22,505 bases of DNA from Bacteroidota bacterium (lineage in GTDB: Bacteria > Bacteroidota > Bacteroidia > Cytophagales > Cyclobacteriaceae): contig QGUY01000026.1 of assembly GCA_003242315.1 (NCBI GenBank), positions 1 through 22,505 of the forward strand, given 5' to 3'. Below, piece by piece: positions 7,796-14,402 of the stretch. Under the pieces are notes generated by a model that had not been told where the DNA came from, searched no databases, and saw only the letters and a program-made list of their open reading frames with translations. Position numbers and translations under genes: made by a program. How positions within the stretch are numbered: the stretch's first letter is position 1; the number at the start of each line of letters is the position of its first letter.

Positions 7796-7826
7796 GTGTT
7801 GCGCATGTGTTGAAGTGTTGAAGTTG
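7796..7826 (+). repeat. Octamer repeat, GTGTTGAA type
   Basis: GTGTTGCG at 7796-7803, then three bases, then GTGTTGAA twice at 7807-7822 and a partial copy to 7826. It begins one base after the stop codon of the WYL-like gene. Related octamers occur at 13593-13789 and 16854-16980. Confidence 0.6.
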
Positions 7827-7895
7827 GGCAAGTTCGACGCGTCGTGCGCTGGAACTAAGTTTGGGTTGTTCAGCGCGTACGGTATTTTCATTCAC

Positions 7896-7919
7896 CGCAA
7901 AGACGCCAAGGCGCGGGAG
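7896..7919 (+). repeat. Short CGCAAAGR-type octamer repeat
   Basis: Three 8-bp units, CGCAAAGA, CGCCAAGG and CGCGGGAG, in the 151-bp gap between the WYL-like gene and the end of fic. It resembles the CGCAAAG-rich intergenic repeats found in many bacterial genomes. The rest of the gap shows nothing. Confidence 0.45.
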
Positions 7920-7945
7920 GCGATAGCGGATGAGTTGGTTGGGGG

Positions 7946-9256
7946 TCACAATTTCTTTTTTAAGAGTTTATCGAATGAGCGACCTTTGCAAAACGCCTTC
8001 GTTTTCTTGTTTATCTCCAGGATATCCAGGTAACCCATTTCCACCAACCCCACCAGGTCATTTCTGCTGGTTTGATTAGAAATCCCCAAACGCGTCTCCA
8101 CTTCTTTAACAGTAAGGAGGATATCCGGATCATCGAAAACCCATTTGATGATGGTTGCTTGTCTTTCATTGATTCCCTTTATCCGATGAAATTGGATAAG
8201 TCGCTTCTTTTCACGGATCTTTCTCTGTATGTACTCCACCAGGCTGTGATAAGCCAGTGTCATTGTCTTCAATTTGTAGTGGATGAAGTAGGTCAGATCA
8301 TTGTCATCGATCTCACTATAAATAAAGGCACGCGCATATTGCGCTTTACTCCTTACTATTAGCCGTGATATGGACAAGTACTCCGTCAACCAGTACCCCC
8401 GGCGTAAAAGATACCAGTAGAACAAGGCCCTCGCACAACGCCCATTGCCATCGACAAATGGATGAATAAATCCTATCATGAAATGTATTATGCAACCTTT
8501 GACAATAGGGTGAATGAATTCATCCTGATTCTTATCATTGAAGAAGTCAATGAGTTCGTTCATCAACGCAGGGACTTCAGCGTGGTCAGGGGGCACATGG
8601 ACGATCTCCCCATCCGTCGCATCAACGACGTTCACCTCGTTGTCTGTTCTGAAACGCCCCTCGTCGTTATCGTTGTCCAACGTTAAGTGGGTTATCAGTC
8701 GATGAATTTCGAGCAGCCCATCCAGCGTCAGCGGTTGATCCTTAACGTTGACGATATGCTTAATCGTCATGTAGTTGTTCATGATCATCTGTTCCGACTT
8801 GTTCCGTGGTTTGGCGTTTTTCCTAAGCATTTCCTTTGCCTCTCGCCTCGTTGTTACGGCACCTTCGATTTGGCTTGAAGCAATTGCCTCCTCCATTATG
8901 GAACTGATCAGATATCTGTCCTTCTCTCCTGAGGGGATCAGATTATCGCTACCGAGGTGCCCCCCAATATGGAGGTCGAATTCGTGGAGGGCTCTCTGTA
9001 TTGAATTGGTCAGGTTAAACTTGAAGTCGTACTTCCCAAAACGCAGCCACTTTCCTTGAACCCGGCTGAGTTTGACCAGACTCCATAATAACTTGGGCGA
9101 CTTCCCCTCCGGGACTGGCTGGTACTTGACTTTGTCCCAATAGAGGTACTCCTCATTAATCTGAGTGACAAGGGCTCTAAATGAGTCCGTGTACAACACT
9201 TCCACCGCCTCATTGACATATTTTGTCGAATCAGGCGGAGATTCCACCTTTCTCAT
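7946..9256 (-). CDS. Fic-domain protein AMP-transferase with C-terminal winged helix
   Basis: A 436-residue Fic protein. The catalytic motif HPFVDGNGRCAR at 265-276 is complete: His265 is the base, and the Asp and Asn bind Mg and phosphate. An inhibitory helix motif S-x3-E-G at 127-132 (SSQIEG), upstream of the Fic core, makes it a class II, self-inhibited enzyme, so no separate antitoxin is needed and none is adjacent. Residues 1-110 form the Fic N-terminal region. A winged helix-turn-helix at about 365-430 (LLTVKEVETRLGISNQTSRN, then LVGLVEMGYLDI) could bind DNA. In this family the enzyme transfers AMP from ATP to Ser, Thr or Tyr of a target protein; the target is unknown. The gene is alone, and its upstream region is AT-rich with operator-like repeats, which fits autoregulation and perhaps horizontal transfer. 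Confidence 0.92.
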   Translation of the reverse strand: MRKVESPPDSTKYVNEAVEVLYTDSFRALVTQINEEYLYWDKVKYQPVPEGKSPKLLWSLVKLSRVQGKWLRFGKYDFKFNLTNSIQRALHEFDLHIGGHLGSDNLIPSGEKDRYLISSIMEEAIASSQIEGAVTTRREAKEMLRKNAKPRNKSEQMIMNNYMTIKHIVNVKDQPLTLDGLLEIHRLITHLTLDNDNDEGRFRTDNEVNVVDATDGEIVHVPPDHAEVPALMNELIDFFNDKNQDEFIHPIVKGCIIHFMIGFIHPFVDGNGRCARALFYWYLLRRGYWLTEYLSISRLIVRSKAQYARAFIYSEIDDNDLTYFIHYKLKTMTLAYHSLVEYIQRKIREKKRLIQFHRIKGINERQATIIKWVFDDPDILLTVKEVETRLGISNQTSRNDLVGLVEMGYLDILEINKKTKAFCKGRSFDKLLKKKL

Positions 9257-9261
9257 AATAT

Positions 9262-9352
9262 TTCCTAAGTTTTCAATTTTTGGGACATTTTAGGAACATA
9301 TAAAGATGTCCAAAAATTTCCTAGTTTTTACTATTTTAGGACATATTAGGAA
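9262..9352 (-). promoter_or_regulatory. Operator-like repeat cluster in the fic promoter
   Basis: Two 19-bp direct repeats match at 17 of 19 bases: TTTTGGGACATTTTAGGAA at 9278-9296 and TTTTAGGACATATTAGGAA at 9334-9352. Between them, in the opposite orientation, lie the same two blocks (ATGTCC at 9306-9311 and TTCCTA at 9318-9323). Another TTCCTA is at 9262-9267, next to the fic start. Such clusters are typical of repressor binding sites; the Fic C-terminal winged helix is a candidate binder. Confidence 0.6.
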
Positions 9353-9416
9353 ATTTTTTACACTAATTAATTGTAAATCAAAACATTTAAAGATTGGGGG
9401 CTTTTAACCGGGTTCA

Positions 9417-9434
9417 CAAGAAGTAGACTTCTTG
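9417..9434. promoter_or_regulatory. 18-bp palindrome between fic and marR
   Basis: CAAGAAGT and its complement ACTTCTTG are separated by two bases (AG). It lies 55 bp before the marR start and outside the fic repeat cluster. It may be a protein-binding site or a cruciform. A T-run at 9453-9459 is too far away for a terminator. Confidence 0.4.
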
Positions 9435-9463
9435 AGCCATCCCCGAGGAACAGTTTTTTTGCT

Positions 9464-9491
9464 ATATTTAGTCGTATATACAACTAAATAT
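9464..9491 (+). promoter_or_regulatory. MarR operator overlapping the marR start codon
   Basis: A 28-bp palindrome with 13 of 14 base pairs matching, centred at 9477/9478; its core is TAGTCGTATATACAACTA. It covers the first two bases of the ATG at 9490. The same 16 bases GTATATACAACTAAAT occur at 9941-9956 before the next gene. Such palindromes are typical of MarR self-repression. Confidence 0.75.
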
Positions 9492-9927
9492 GAAATCACC
9501 CGGCTCGCTGGAACAAAACATCGTCTACCTGGCCGGAGAGTTTACGCATCGGTTCCACAGAGCCCTGACGACAGCGTTCAGGCGGCAGGGACTGAACCTG
9601 ACGGTGGAGCAATTTTCCATATTGGCTCTTCTGTGGTACAAGGATGGAATCAATCAACAGGAAATCAGCGAACAGCTCGGTCGCGATAAGACAACAATCG
9701 CTCGTGTGCTCAATACCATGGAAAAGAACCAACTAGTTCGAAGAATGACAGATCCGCGCGATACACGGGGAAAGCTCGTAAGCCTTACCGCTAAAGGAAA
9801 ATCACTGCAAAAGAAAACAGTAACCCTATCGGCGCAATTGTATGAAAAATGCGTCGAATCACTTACCCCGAGTGAACAGAAAGCAGGCATCTCTGTACTG
9901 TTGAAAATGATGAATAACATTTCATAA
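9490..9927 (+). CDS. MarR-family transcriptional regulator
   Basis: A 145-residue protein of normal MarR length. The N-terminal helix (residues 8-35) serves dimerisation. The winged helix covers about 38-105: LTVEQFSILALLWYKDGINQ, QEISEQLGRDKTTIARVLNT (recognition helix), then MEKNQLVRRMTDPRDTRGKL with the DxR wing. The C-terminal helices at 106-145 complete the dimer domain. MarR proteins are usually repressors released by small aromatic or oxidising ligands. Its own start codon lies inside a 28-bp palindrome, and a second copy precedes the membrane protein gene 37 bp downstream, so it probably represses both. The start is ATG at 9490, leaving almost no leader. Confidence 0.92.
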   Translation: MKSPGSLEQNIVYLAGEFTHRFHRALTTAFRRQGLNLTVEQFSILALLWYKDGINQQEISEQLGRDKTTIARVLNTMEKNQLVRRMTDPRDTRGKLVSLTAKGKSLQKKTVTLSAQLYEKCVESLTPSEQKAGISVLLKMMNNIS

Positions 9928-9935
9928 AATCGAAA

Positions 9936-9953
9936 TAGATGTATATACAACTA
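9936..9953 (+). promoter_or_regulatory. Second MarR operator, before the membrane protein gene
   Basis: TAGATGTATATACAACTA is a palindrome with 8 of 9 pairs matching, centred at 9944/9945. It ends 11 bases before the ATG at 9965 and shares 16 bases (9941-9956) with the marR operator. A separate operator here implies that this gene has its own promoter or that the regulator acts as a roadblock. Confidence 0.7.
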
Positions 9954-9964
9954 AATGATTAACA

Positions 9965-10852
9965 ATGAAAAAGATTGCGTTGGTACTTTTGCACGGGGTC
10001 ATTACCATCATTGCCCTGTTTATATCCTGGACGATAGGCGGCTTGCTCGGAATGTTCATCGCGGAGATGCCACAGCCCGAGCACGACCCTGCGCAAACAG
10101 CGTCGCGCTTCCTGCTGGTGACCATCATTAATGCAATACTAATCACCGCACTCACCGTTGCGACAAACAAGTACCGTGGCTTTTACCGGTGGCTGTTCCT
10201 CGCGCTCTTCGTCTTCGGCATACAATTTTTCCTTACCCAAATGGAAACACTGTTCTTCCTGGATGCCATCGGCATGACCGGAGCACAAGTGACCGCCGTG
10301 ATGGTGACGGGCTTAATAGTAGCCCTTATTAGCACGAGTGCGAGTGTGGCAGCGGAACGACTTTACAAAAAGAAAGAATCGCAAATTATTTATATACCAG
10401 AGGTTAGTACAAAGGGTAAGCTGCGACCGGTGTTGATCCTCACGCTTGTTGTTTATCCGGTTTTATATTTCGCTTTCGGATACTTCATTGCATGGCAGAA
10501 TCCGGACCTGAGACTCTATTACACTGGGTCTGATGAACTCAGGCCATTCCTATCGCAGTTTATCCATGAATTTATCGCAGAAGGCATTTACCCCTTCCAG
10601 GTTCTCCGCGCTTTGTTATGGGTGATTATATCGCTGCCCCTGGTTAACACAATGGGCACTACTACCGGTCGAATAATCCTCTTCGCACTCCTCAACGCGC
10701 TCATCCCGGCCAGTATGCTCTTGCTACCCAATGCGTTTATGCCCGAAAGCGTTGCCACATCCCACCTCTACGAGACGGCATCATCTAATTTCATTTGGGG
10801 CATTGCGATAGCGGTATTGTTGGGACGAAATAGATTCTTACTGAACTCTTAG
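9965..10852 (+). CDS. Polytopic membrane protein under MarR control, unknown function
   Basis: A 295-residue inner-membrane protein with about eight hydrophobic segments: residues 4-30, 46-66, 74-92, 104-128, 155-178, 213-231, 236-255 and 274-290. A short basic loop, ERLYKKKES, lies about midway between two sets of four helices, and a hydrophilic loop at about 180-212 contains DELRPFLSQFIHEF. I recognise no transporter signature. It follows marR by 37 bp and carries its own copy of the palindrome, so it is very likely the regulated target. By analogy with other marR neighbours it could export or resist a toxic compound, but nothing in the sequence shows this. Confidence 0.75.
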   Translation: MKKIALVLLHGVITIIALFISWTIGGLLGMFIAEMPQPEHDPAQTASRFLLVTIINAILITALTVATNKYRGFYRWLFLALFVFGIQFFLTQMETLFFLDAIGMTGAQVTAVMVTGLIVALISTSASVAAERLYKKKESQIIYIPEVSTKGKLRPVLILTLVVYPVLYFAFGYFIAWQNPDLRLYYTGSDELRPFLSQFIHEFIAEGIYPFQVLRALLWVIISLPLVNTMGTTTGRIILFALLNALIPASMLLLPNAFMPESVATSHLYETASSNFIWGIAIAVLLGRNRFLLNS

Positions 10853-10881
10853 AGATTGTGCTATTCATACCGTAAGTAGGT

Positions 10882-10901
10882 CCTTTTAGGGAATTAAAAG
10901 G
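10882..10901 (+). terminator. Hairpin after the membrane protein gene
   Basis: CCTTTTA at 10882-10888 pairs with TAAAAGG at 10895-10901 around a 6-base loop, 29 bases after the stop codon. It lacks a T-tract, so termination is uncertain. The remaining 114 bp up to the AraC gene show no clear element. Confidence 0.4.
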
Positions 10902-11015
10902 CCTGCGGGGAGGAATCACAGTGGCCTTAGCAACTTTCCTGGAGAAGAATCCGTATTTTCGCTTGTGGCCGCGTATCCGGAACGGGGGCATAGACTTCGG
11001 CCGTGAGCGTACGTT

Positions 11016-11840
11016 ATGAACTATCGCAAAATAGAGCCTGCACCCGCACTCCGTTCCTTCGTGAAGTGCTACTACGTACTTGAGGCGGAACTCGGATCTG
11101 AAACGCGCCTCGTCCAATCCCCTCCTAATGGCTATAACGCTATCGTATTCAACTACGGGGAACCTTACCGCGTGTCCTCACCCAGCATTGAGGAGACTGT
11201 CGTTCCGCAATGCTTCTTCGCGGGCCAATCAACGACAAACTACCAGCTTGCTTTTTCAGGTACCGTCGGCGTGGTGGGAATTGTTTTTATGCCGGCCGCT
11301 GTATCCACGCTTTTCGGAATATCCATGGAAGGCACCGCGGACTCGCGCATTGAACTCTCCCTATTGCTTGGCGATGAAGTATGCGCGTGGTGTGACAACA
11401 TAATCAAAGCCAGTTCCGTTGACGAGCGGATCAAGCTGATTGAAGATTTTCTCACAATGAAACTCGCAGGCCATCGCGCGCGGTATAACGTGGGCGATTT
11501 GGCGGTATCCCGTATCCTTTCCGCCCGGGGCAACATTACCGTAGAACAGTTGGCGTCCGACCTTTGCGTAAGTCGACGTCACCTCGAACGAAAATTCCTG
11601 GAGAAGACCGGATTGACTCCAAAGTTGTATGCACGCATCGTGCGCATGTCCCCCATCAGCAACTTTGTTGCGCATCACAAAGATGAGAAGATCGACTGGC
11701 AGGACCTGGTCTTTCAGGGCGGCTTCCACGACCAAAATCACTTTGTGAAGGATTTTAAGAAACTCAACAAACTCAGTCCGGAACAATATTATCATCAGCA
11801 CCAGGAGCTGACGCGTTATATTCTAAAAAAGAAAAAGTAG
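11016..11840 (+). CDS. AraC-family transcriptional regulator
   Basis: A 274-residue regulator. Residues 1-150 form a sensing domain of the type found in many Bacteroidota AraC proteins (YRKIEPAPALRSFVKCYYVL, then FAGQSTTNYQLAF and VVGIVFMPAA). The C-terminal AraC DNA-binding domain at about 165-262 has two helix-turn-helix motifs: ITVEQLASDLCVSRRHLERK (with FLEKTGLTPKLYARI after it) and WQDLVFQGGFHDQNHFVKDF, ending in KLNKLSPEQYY. The second motif has the GFxDQxHFxxxFKxxxxxSPxxY signature of the family. It lies 60 bp upstream of the two NTF2-like genes on the same strand, which have their own promoter and may be its targets. The signal is unknown. Confidence 0.9.
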   Translation: MNYRKIEPAPALRSFVKCYYVLEAELGSETRLVQSPPNGYNAIVFNYGEPYRVSSPSIEETVVPQCFFAGQSTTNYQLAFSGTVGVVGIVFMPAAVSTLFGISMEGTADSRIELSLLLGDEVCAWCDNIIKASSVDERIKLIEDFLTMKLAGHRARYNVGDLAVSRILSARGNITVEQLASDLCVSRRHLERKFLEKTGLTPKLYARIVRMSPISNFVAHHKDEKIDWQDLVFQGGFHDQNHFVKDFKKLNKLSPEQYYHQHQELTRYILKKKK

Positions 11841-11875
11841 TCGCATTTTTACTATAGCACCCAAAACCCCTGCCC

Positions 11876-11883
11876 TACCTTTG
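11876..11883 (+). promoter_or_regulatory. Bacteroidota -7 element before the NTF2-like pair
   Basis: TACCTTTG fits the TAnnTTTG consensus of the main Bacteroidota sigma factor and lies 17 bases before the ATG at 11901. A clear -33 TTG is not seen, only a T-run at 11846-11850, which would suit a promoter needing an activator such as the AraC protein encoded upstream. Confidence 0.55.
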
Positions 11884-11900
11884 TATTAAACAACGACGAA

Positions 11901-12362
11901 ATGAAACCATCCATTCTTACACAACAGGAAACCCCCGACGTCCTTAGCAAGAAGGGCACGTGCATTGAATTCTTTTCCGCCTATCAGGAAATGGACATAA
12001 ATCGTATGCTCGGCCTGTTCGCCGAAGACTCGCAAGTGTATTTCGAGCCTCTTGGCGGCGACTTTTCCGGACCCGTTCAACAAACGGGCAAAGCCGTTTG
12101 GAGCTTGCTGATGGAAACGTTCCCCGATCTCGACAATACGGTACAGTCGCTTACCTGGAATGCAGCAGACCGCACCGTTACAAGCAGAGTATCCATCTTC
12201 GGCACGCAAGCCAAACCCTTCGTGGGCATCCCGTCACGTGGCCTGCGATTCGACAGCGAACACATTTTCATTTTCCGCTTCAACGACAACGACGCGATCG
12301 ATGAAGTCCGTGTGCTTTGGGATCATGATCGCTTCGTAGCACAACTTCGCGGAACGCTTTAA
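11901..12362 (+). CDS. SnoaL/NTF2-like protein, cytoplasmic
   Basis: A 153-residue NTF2-fold protein of the SnoaL/ester-cyclase-like group: FFSAYQEMDINRMLGLFAED (the first helices), SQVYFEPLGGDFSGPVQQTG, WSLLMETFPDLDNTVQSLTW, TSRVSIFGTQ, and FDSEHIFIFRFNDNDAIDEV followed by WDHDRFVAQL. The fold makes a cone-shaped pocket used for small-molecule binding or isomerisation; the actual reaction varies and cannot be predicted. There is no signal peptide. It is first in a pair with a secreted NTF2-like gene 11 bp downstream. Confidence 0.78.
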   Translation: MKPSILTQQETPDVLSKKGTCIEFFSAYQEMDINRMLGLFAEDSQVYFEPLGGDFSGPVQQTGKAVWSLLMETFPDLDNTVQSLTWNAADRTVTSRVSIFGTQAKPFVGIPSRGLRFDSEHIFIFRFNDNDAIDEVRVLWDHDRFVAQLRGTL

Positions 12363-12373
12363 TCTTTATACAT

Positions 12374-12859
12374 ATGAGAAAACTTACTTTGGCTGCGATC
12401 CTGATCGCAGGTGGGACGATTTTATCCTTCACAAACTTCAACAGGGGAGAAAAAGAAAGAGAAGCAATCCTTGCTGTGATCCGCGGTGAAACAATGTCTT
12501 TTTATCACAAGGACTATAAGGCATTTGAAGACGCCTGGGCTCACGGCGACTACGTGCGCATTATGGGCTGGTGGAAGGACGGTGGTGTCACCGTACGACA
12601 AGGCTGGGGTGAAATAGGAGGACGCATGAAGAAAAAGATGGCCGAAGATCCGGAGCCCATCGCGCAGGTGCCACGCATTGAAAACGTCAACATCCGCGTC
12701 TCCGACGATATGGCATGGGTAACGTTCGATCAATACGGTGAAGATACAGGATCACAAGCTTTCGATATGCCCGGACTAAGTCGCGAAACGCGCATACTCG
12801 AAAAGCAAAACGGCCAGTGGAAGATCGTCTATGTTGGTTGGCTTCTCCAGGGTAAATAG
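12374..12859 (+). CDS. Exported NTF2/SnoaL-like protein
   Basis: A 161-residue protein. Residues 1-19 form an export signal (MRKLTLAAILIAGGTILSF). The rest resembles DUF4440/SnoaL-like NTF2 domains: AILAVIRGETMSFYHKDYKA, FEDAWAHGDYVRIMGWWKDG, a MKKKM helix, NVNIRVSDDMAWVTFDQYGE, then ETRILEKQNGQWKIVYVGWL, the typical last strand pair. It probably acts in the periplasm; the ligand is unknown. It lies 11 bp behind the cytoplasmic NTF2-like gene and is surely co-transcribed with it. A GC-rich hairpin follows. Confidence 0.78.
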   Translation: MRKLTLAAILIAGGTILSFTNFNRGEKEREAILAVIRGETMSFYHKDYKAFEDAWAHGDYVRIMGWWKDGGVTVRQGWGEIGGRMKKKMAEDPEPIAQVPRIENVNIRVSDDMAWVTFDQYGEDTGSQAFDMPGLSRETRILEKQNGQWKIVYVGWLLQGK

Positions 12860-12879
12860 TTCCGCTGTGCAAATGGCGA

Positions 12880-12913
12880 CCGCCGGGGACCCCTGCATCC
12901 TCCGCCCCGGCGG
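12880..12913. terminator. GC-rich hairpin between convergent genes
   Basis: CCGCCGGGG at 12880-12888 pairs with CCCCGGCGG at 12905-12913 (9 bp, perfect; 16-base loop). It lies between the convergent NTF2-like gene and rsmG. It probably serves as a terminator for one or both, although no T-tract follows on either side. Confidence 0.5.
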
Positions 12914-12988
12914 AACGCCACCCTTGCGTAGGAAACCCGTACGATTACGGCCCCCTAATGCGAAGTCAGGGTGGATAAGCAGGGACAG

Positions 12989-13633
12989 TTAGTCGCGCGC
13001 GACGTGCACCACGAACTTCGTTTCGAAATACGGCTCGGCAAAGTAATCCGACAGCGGAAAAAGTTTTGTTGGTCGGCGAACCTCTGCTATTTCCTCTTTT
13101 AAATCACCCCCCTTCAGACAGATGATTCCGTTGCGCAGCGCGTGAACGGATTCTTTTTTTATCAGCTTGCTTGTCCACTTGTGCAGTTCCTTCAATCGCG
13201 CCACGGCGCGGCTTACCACGAAGTCGTACTCGCCCCTCAACGTCTCCGCGCGCGCTTGTTCCGCCGTTACGTTTTCCAATCCCAGCGCCTCGACCACGGC
13301 CTTTACCACCGTAATCTTCTTGCCTATGGAGTCCACAAGATGGAACTGAGTGTTGGGAAAAAGTATCGCCAGCGGTATACCCGGAAACCCGCCGCCCGTT
13401 CCCACATCAAGGATGGCGGCACTCTTTCTAAACTCAATCACCTTTGCTATTCCCAATGAGTGCAGCACGTGATTGACATACAGGTTGTCAATATCCTTAC
13501 GGGAAATGACATTGATCTTCTCATTCCATTCCCGGTATAGCGGACCAAGCCGCGCAAACTGCTCCTGCTGACGAGCGGAGAGAGGGAAATAGGTGTTTAG
13601 GTGCTTATGTGTGTACGTGTTTACGTTGGTCAT
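12989..13633 (-). CDS. rsmG: 16S rRNA (guanine-527-N7)-methyltransferase RsmG
   Basis: A 214-residue RsmG (GidB), which methylates N7 of G527 in 16S rRNA with S-adenosylmethionine. The SAM-binding loop AILDVGTGGGFPGIPLAI is at about 73-90. The substrate-side helix WNEKINVISRKDIDNLYVNH is at 36-55 and VVSRAVARLKEL follows in the second half. The family-like part begins at YFPLSARQQEQFARL, around residue 15. The first 14 residues (MTNVNTYTHKHLNT) are encoded by an 8-bp tandem repeat (13593-13624 and flanks) and look foreign to the family. No alternative start codon lies between the ATG at 13633 and the conserved part. It is last in the glycosyltransferase-sigma-rsmG group, 157 bp behind the sigma gene. 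Confidence 0.95.
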   Translation of the reverse strand: MTNVNTYTHKHLNTYFPLSARQQEQFARLGPLYREWNEKINVISRKDIDNLYVNHVLHSLGIAKVIEFRKSAAILDVGTGGGFPGIPLAILFPNTQFHLVDSIGKKITVVKAVVEALGLENVTAEQARAETLRGEYDFVVSRAVARLKELHKWTSKLIKKESVHALRNGIICLKGGDLKEEIAEVRRPTKLFPLSDYFAEPYFETKFVVHVARD

Positions 13634-13789
13634 CCATCAACGTGTTTAGGTGTGTACGTGCTTAAGCTCGTTATGGATCAAGTCTCCTCCTGCGCAGAAC
13701 GATTTATTTCATGTATCAGCCTTGCAAGCGGCACGTCACCTGGATGCACGCACCAACGTAAACACATAAGCACATAAACACGTAAACAC
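13593..13789. repeat. Inverted pair of octamer arrays around rsmG start (MITE/REP-like)
   Basis: Left array, plus strand: GTGTTTAG, GTGCTTAT, GTGTGTAC, GTGTTTAC (13593-13624), a 17-bp spacer GTTGGTCATCCATCAAC (13625-13641), then GTGTTTAG, GTGTGTAC, GTGCTTAA (13642-13665). Right array, minus strand: GTGTTTAC, GTGTTTAT, GTGCTTAT, GTGTTTAC (13789-13758), then GTTGGTG. So both ends point inward with the shared end GTGTTTACGTTGGT. The 92 bp between the arrays show no gene. The left array overlaps the first codons of rsmG. Confidence 0.75.
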
Positions 13790-13790
13790 A

Positions 13791-14402
13791 TCAGATATGG
13801 TCCCTCTTATTCTTCACCATCTCATGCATCAATTCTCTAGCGCGGTGAAGTTGAGCTTTGACGGTGCCGAGTGGCGCACCGAGTTCCTCAGCGATTTCTT
13901 CGTATGACAACTCATGAAAGTATCTTAGCCTGACAAGCTTTTGATATTTCGGCGGAAGCTTGTCGACAAAAAATTGCATGAGTTCGGCTTTCTGCATTCG
14001 GATGGCCTCTTCCTGGGGGTCGAGGTTTTCGTCCTCCACATCGAGGGAAACGGCCTGACCATCGTCGTCAGTGAAGGTGTTGTCGATACTCAGCGTATTA
14101 AGTTTCTTTTTTCGAATGAAATCGATTGTGTTGTTCGTCGCGATGCGGAACAGCCACGTACTGAATGTGTAATCCTTTTTAAAGCGGTGAAGGCTTCGAA
14201 ACGCCTTGGCAAATGATTCGATCGTGAGATCTTCTGCGTCGTCGACGTTTCGGACCATCTTAAGGATCATGTGGTACACTGGACGGCGGTAGCGTTGTAG
14301 CAGCCGGGCGAACGCTTGTTCGTCATCGTGAGCCACAGCCTGATCGATCAGGCGGAAATCCTCCATCGCTTTCTCCGAAAATTCGCGTTTTAGTTCGTCC
14401 AT
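13791..14402 (-). CDS. RpoE-like ECF sigma-70 factor
   Basis: A 203-residue sigma factor. Region 2 spans about residues 27-95 (EQAFARLLQRYRRPVYHMIL, DAEDLTIESFAKAFRSLHRF, FSTWLFRIATNNTIDFIRKK), followed by an acidic linker (DENLDPQEEAIR). Region 4 spans about 136-196 (LPPKYQKLVRLRYFHELSYE, EIAEELGAPLGTVKAQLHRA). Region 4 resembles the RpoE/SigW group rather than the FecI-type factors at the left of the window, and no anti-sigma gene follows. The frame extends upstream to 14624, but that part overlaps the glycosyltransferase in another frame; ATG at 14402 (MDELKREF) is the sensible start. It overlaps the glycosyltransferase end by 13 bp, so the two are probably translationally coupled. Confidence 0.92.
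   Translation of the reverse strand: MDELKREFSEKAMEDFRLIDQAVAHDDEQAFARLLQRYRRPVYHMILKMVRNVDDAEDLTIESFAKAFRSLHRFKKDYTFSTWLFRIATNNTIDFIRKKKLNTLSIDNTFTDDDGQAVSLDVEDENLDPQEEAIRMQKAELMQFFVDKLPPKYQKLVRLRYFHELSYEEIAEELGAPLGTVKAQLHRARELMHEMVKNKRDHI

Noticed and set aside
7796..9256. A Fic toxin-antitoxin pair with the small WYL-like gene
   Set aside because: The inhibitory S-x3-E-G helix lies within the Fic protein itself, and the small gene is on the other strand with no antitoxin features.
13593..13789. A CRISPR array
   Set aside because: The units are 8 bp without unique spacers, arranged in opposite directions, and no cas genes are present.
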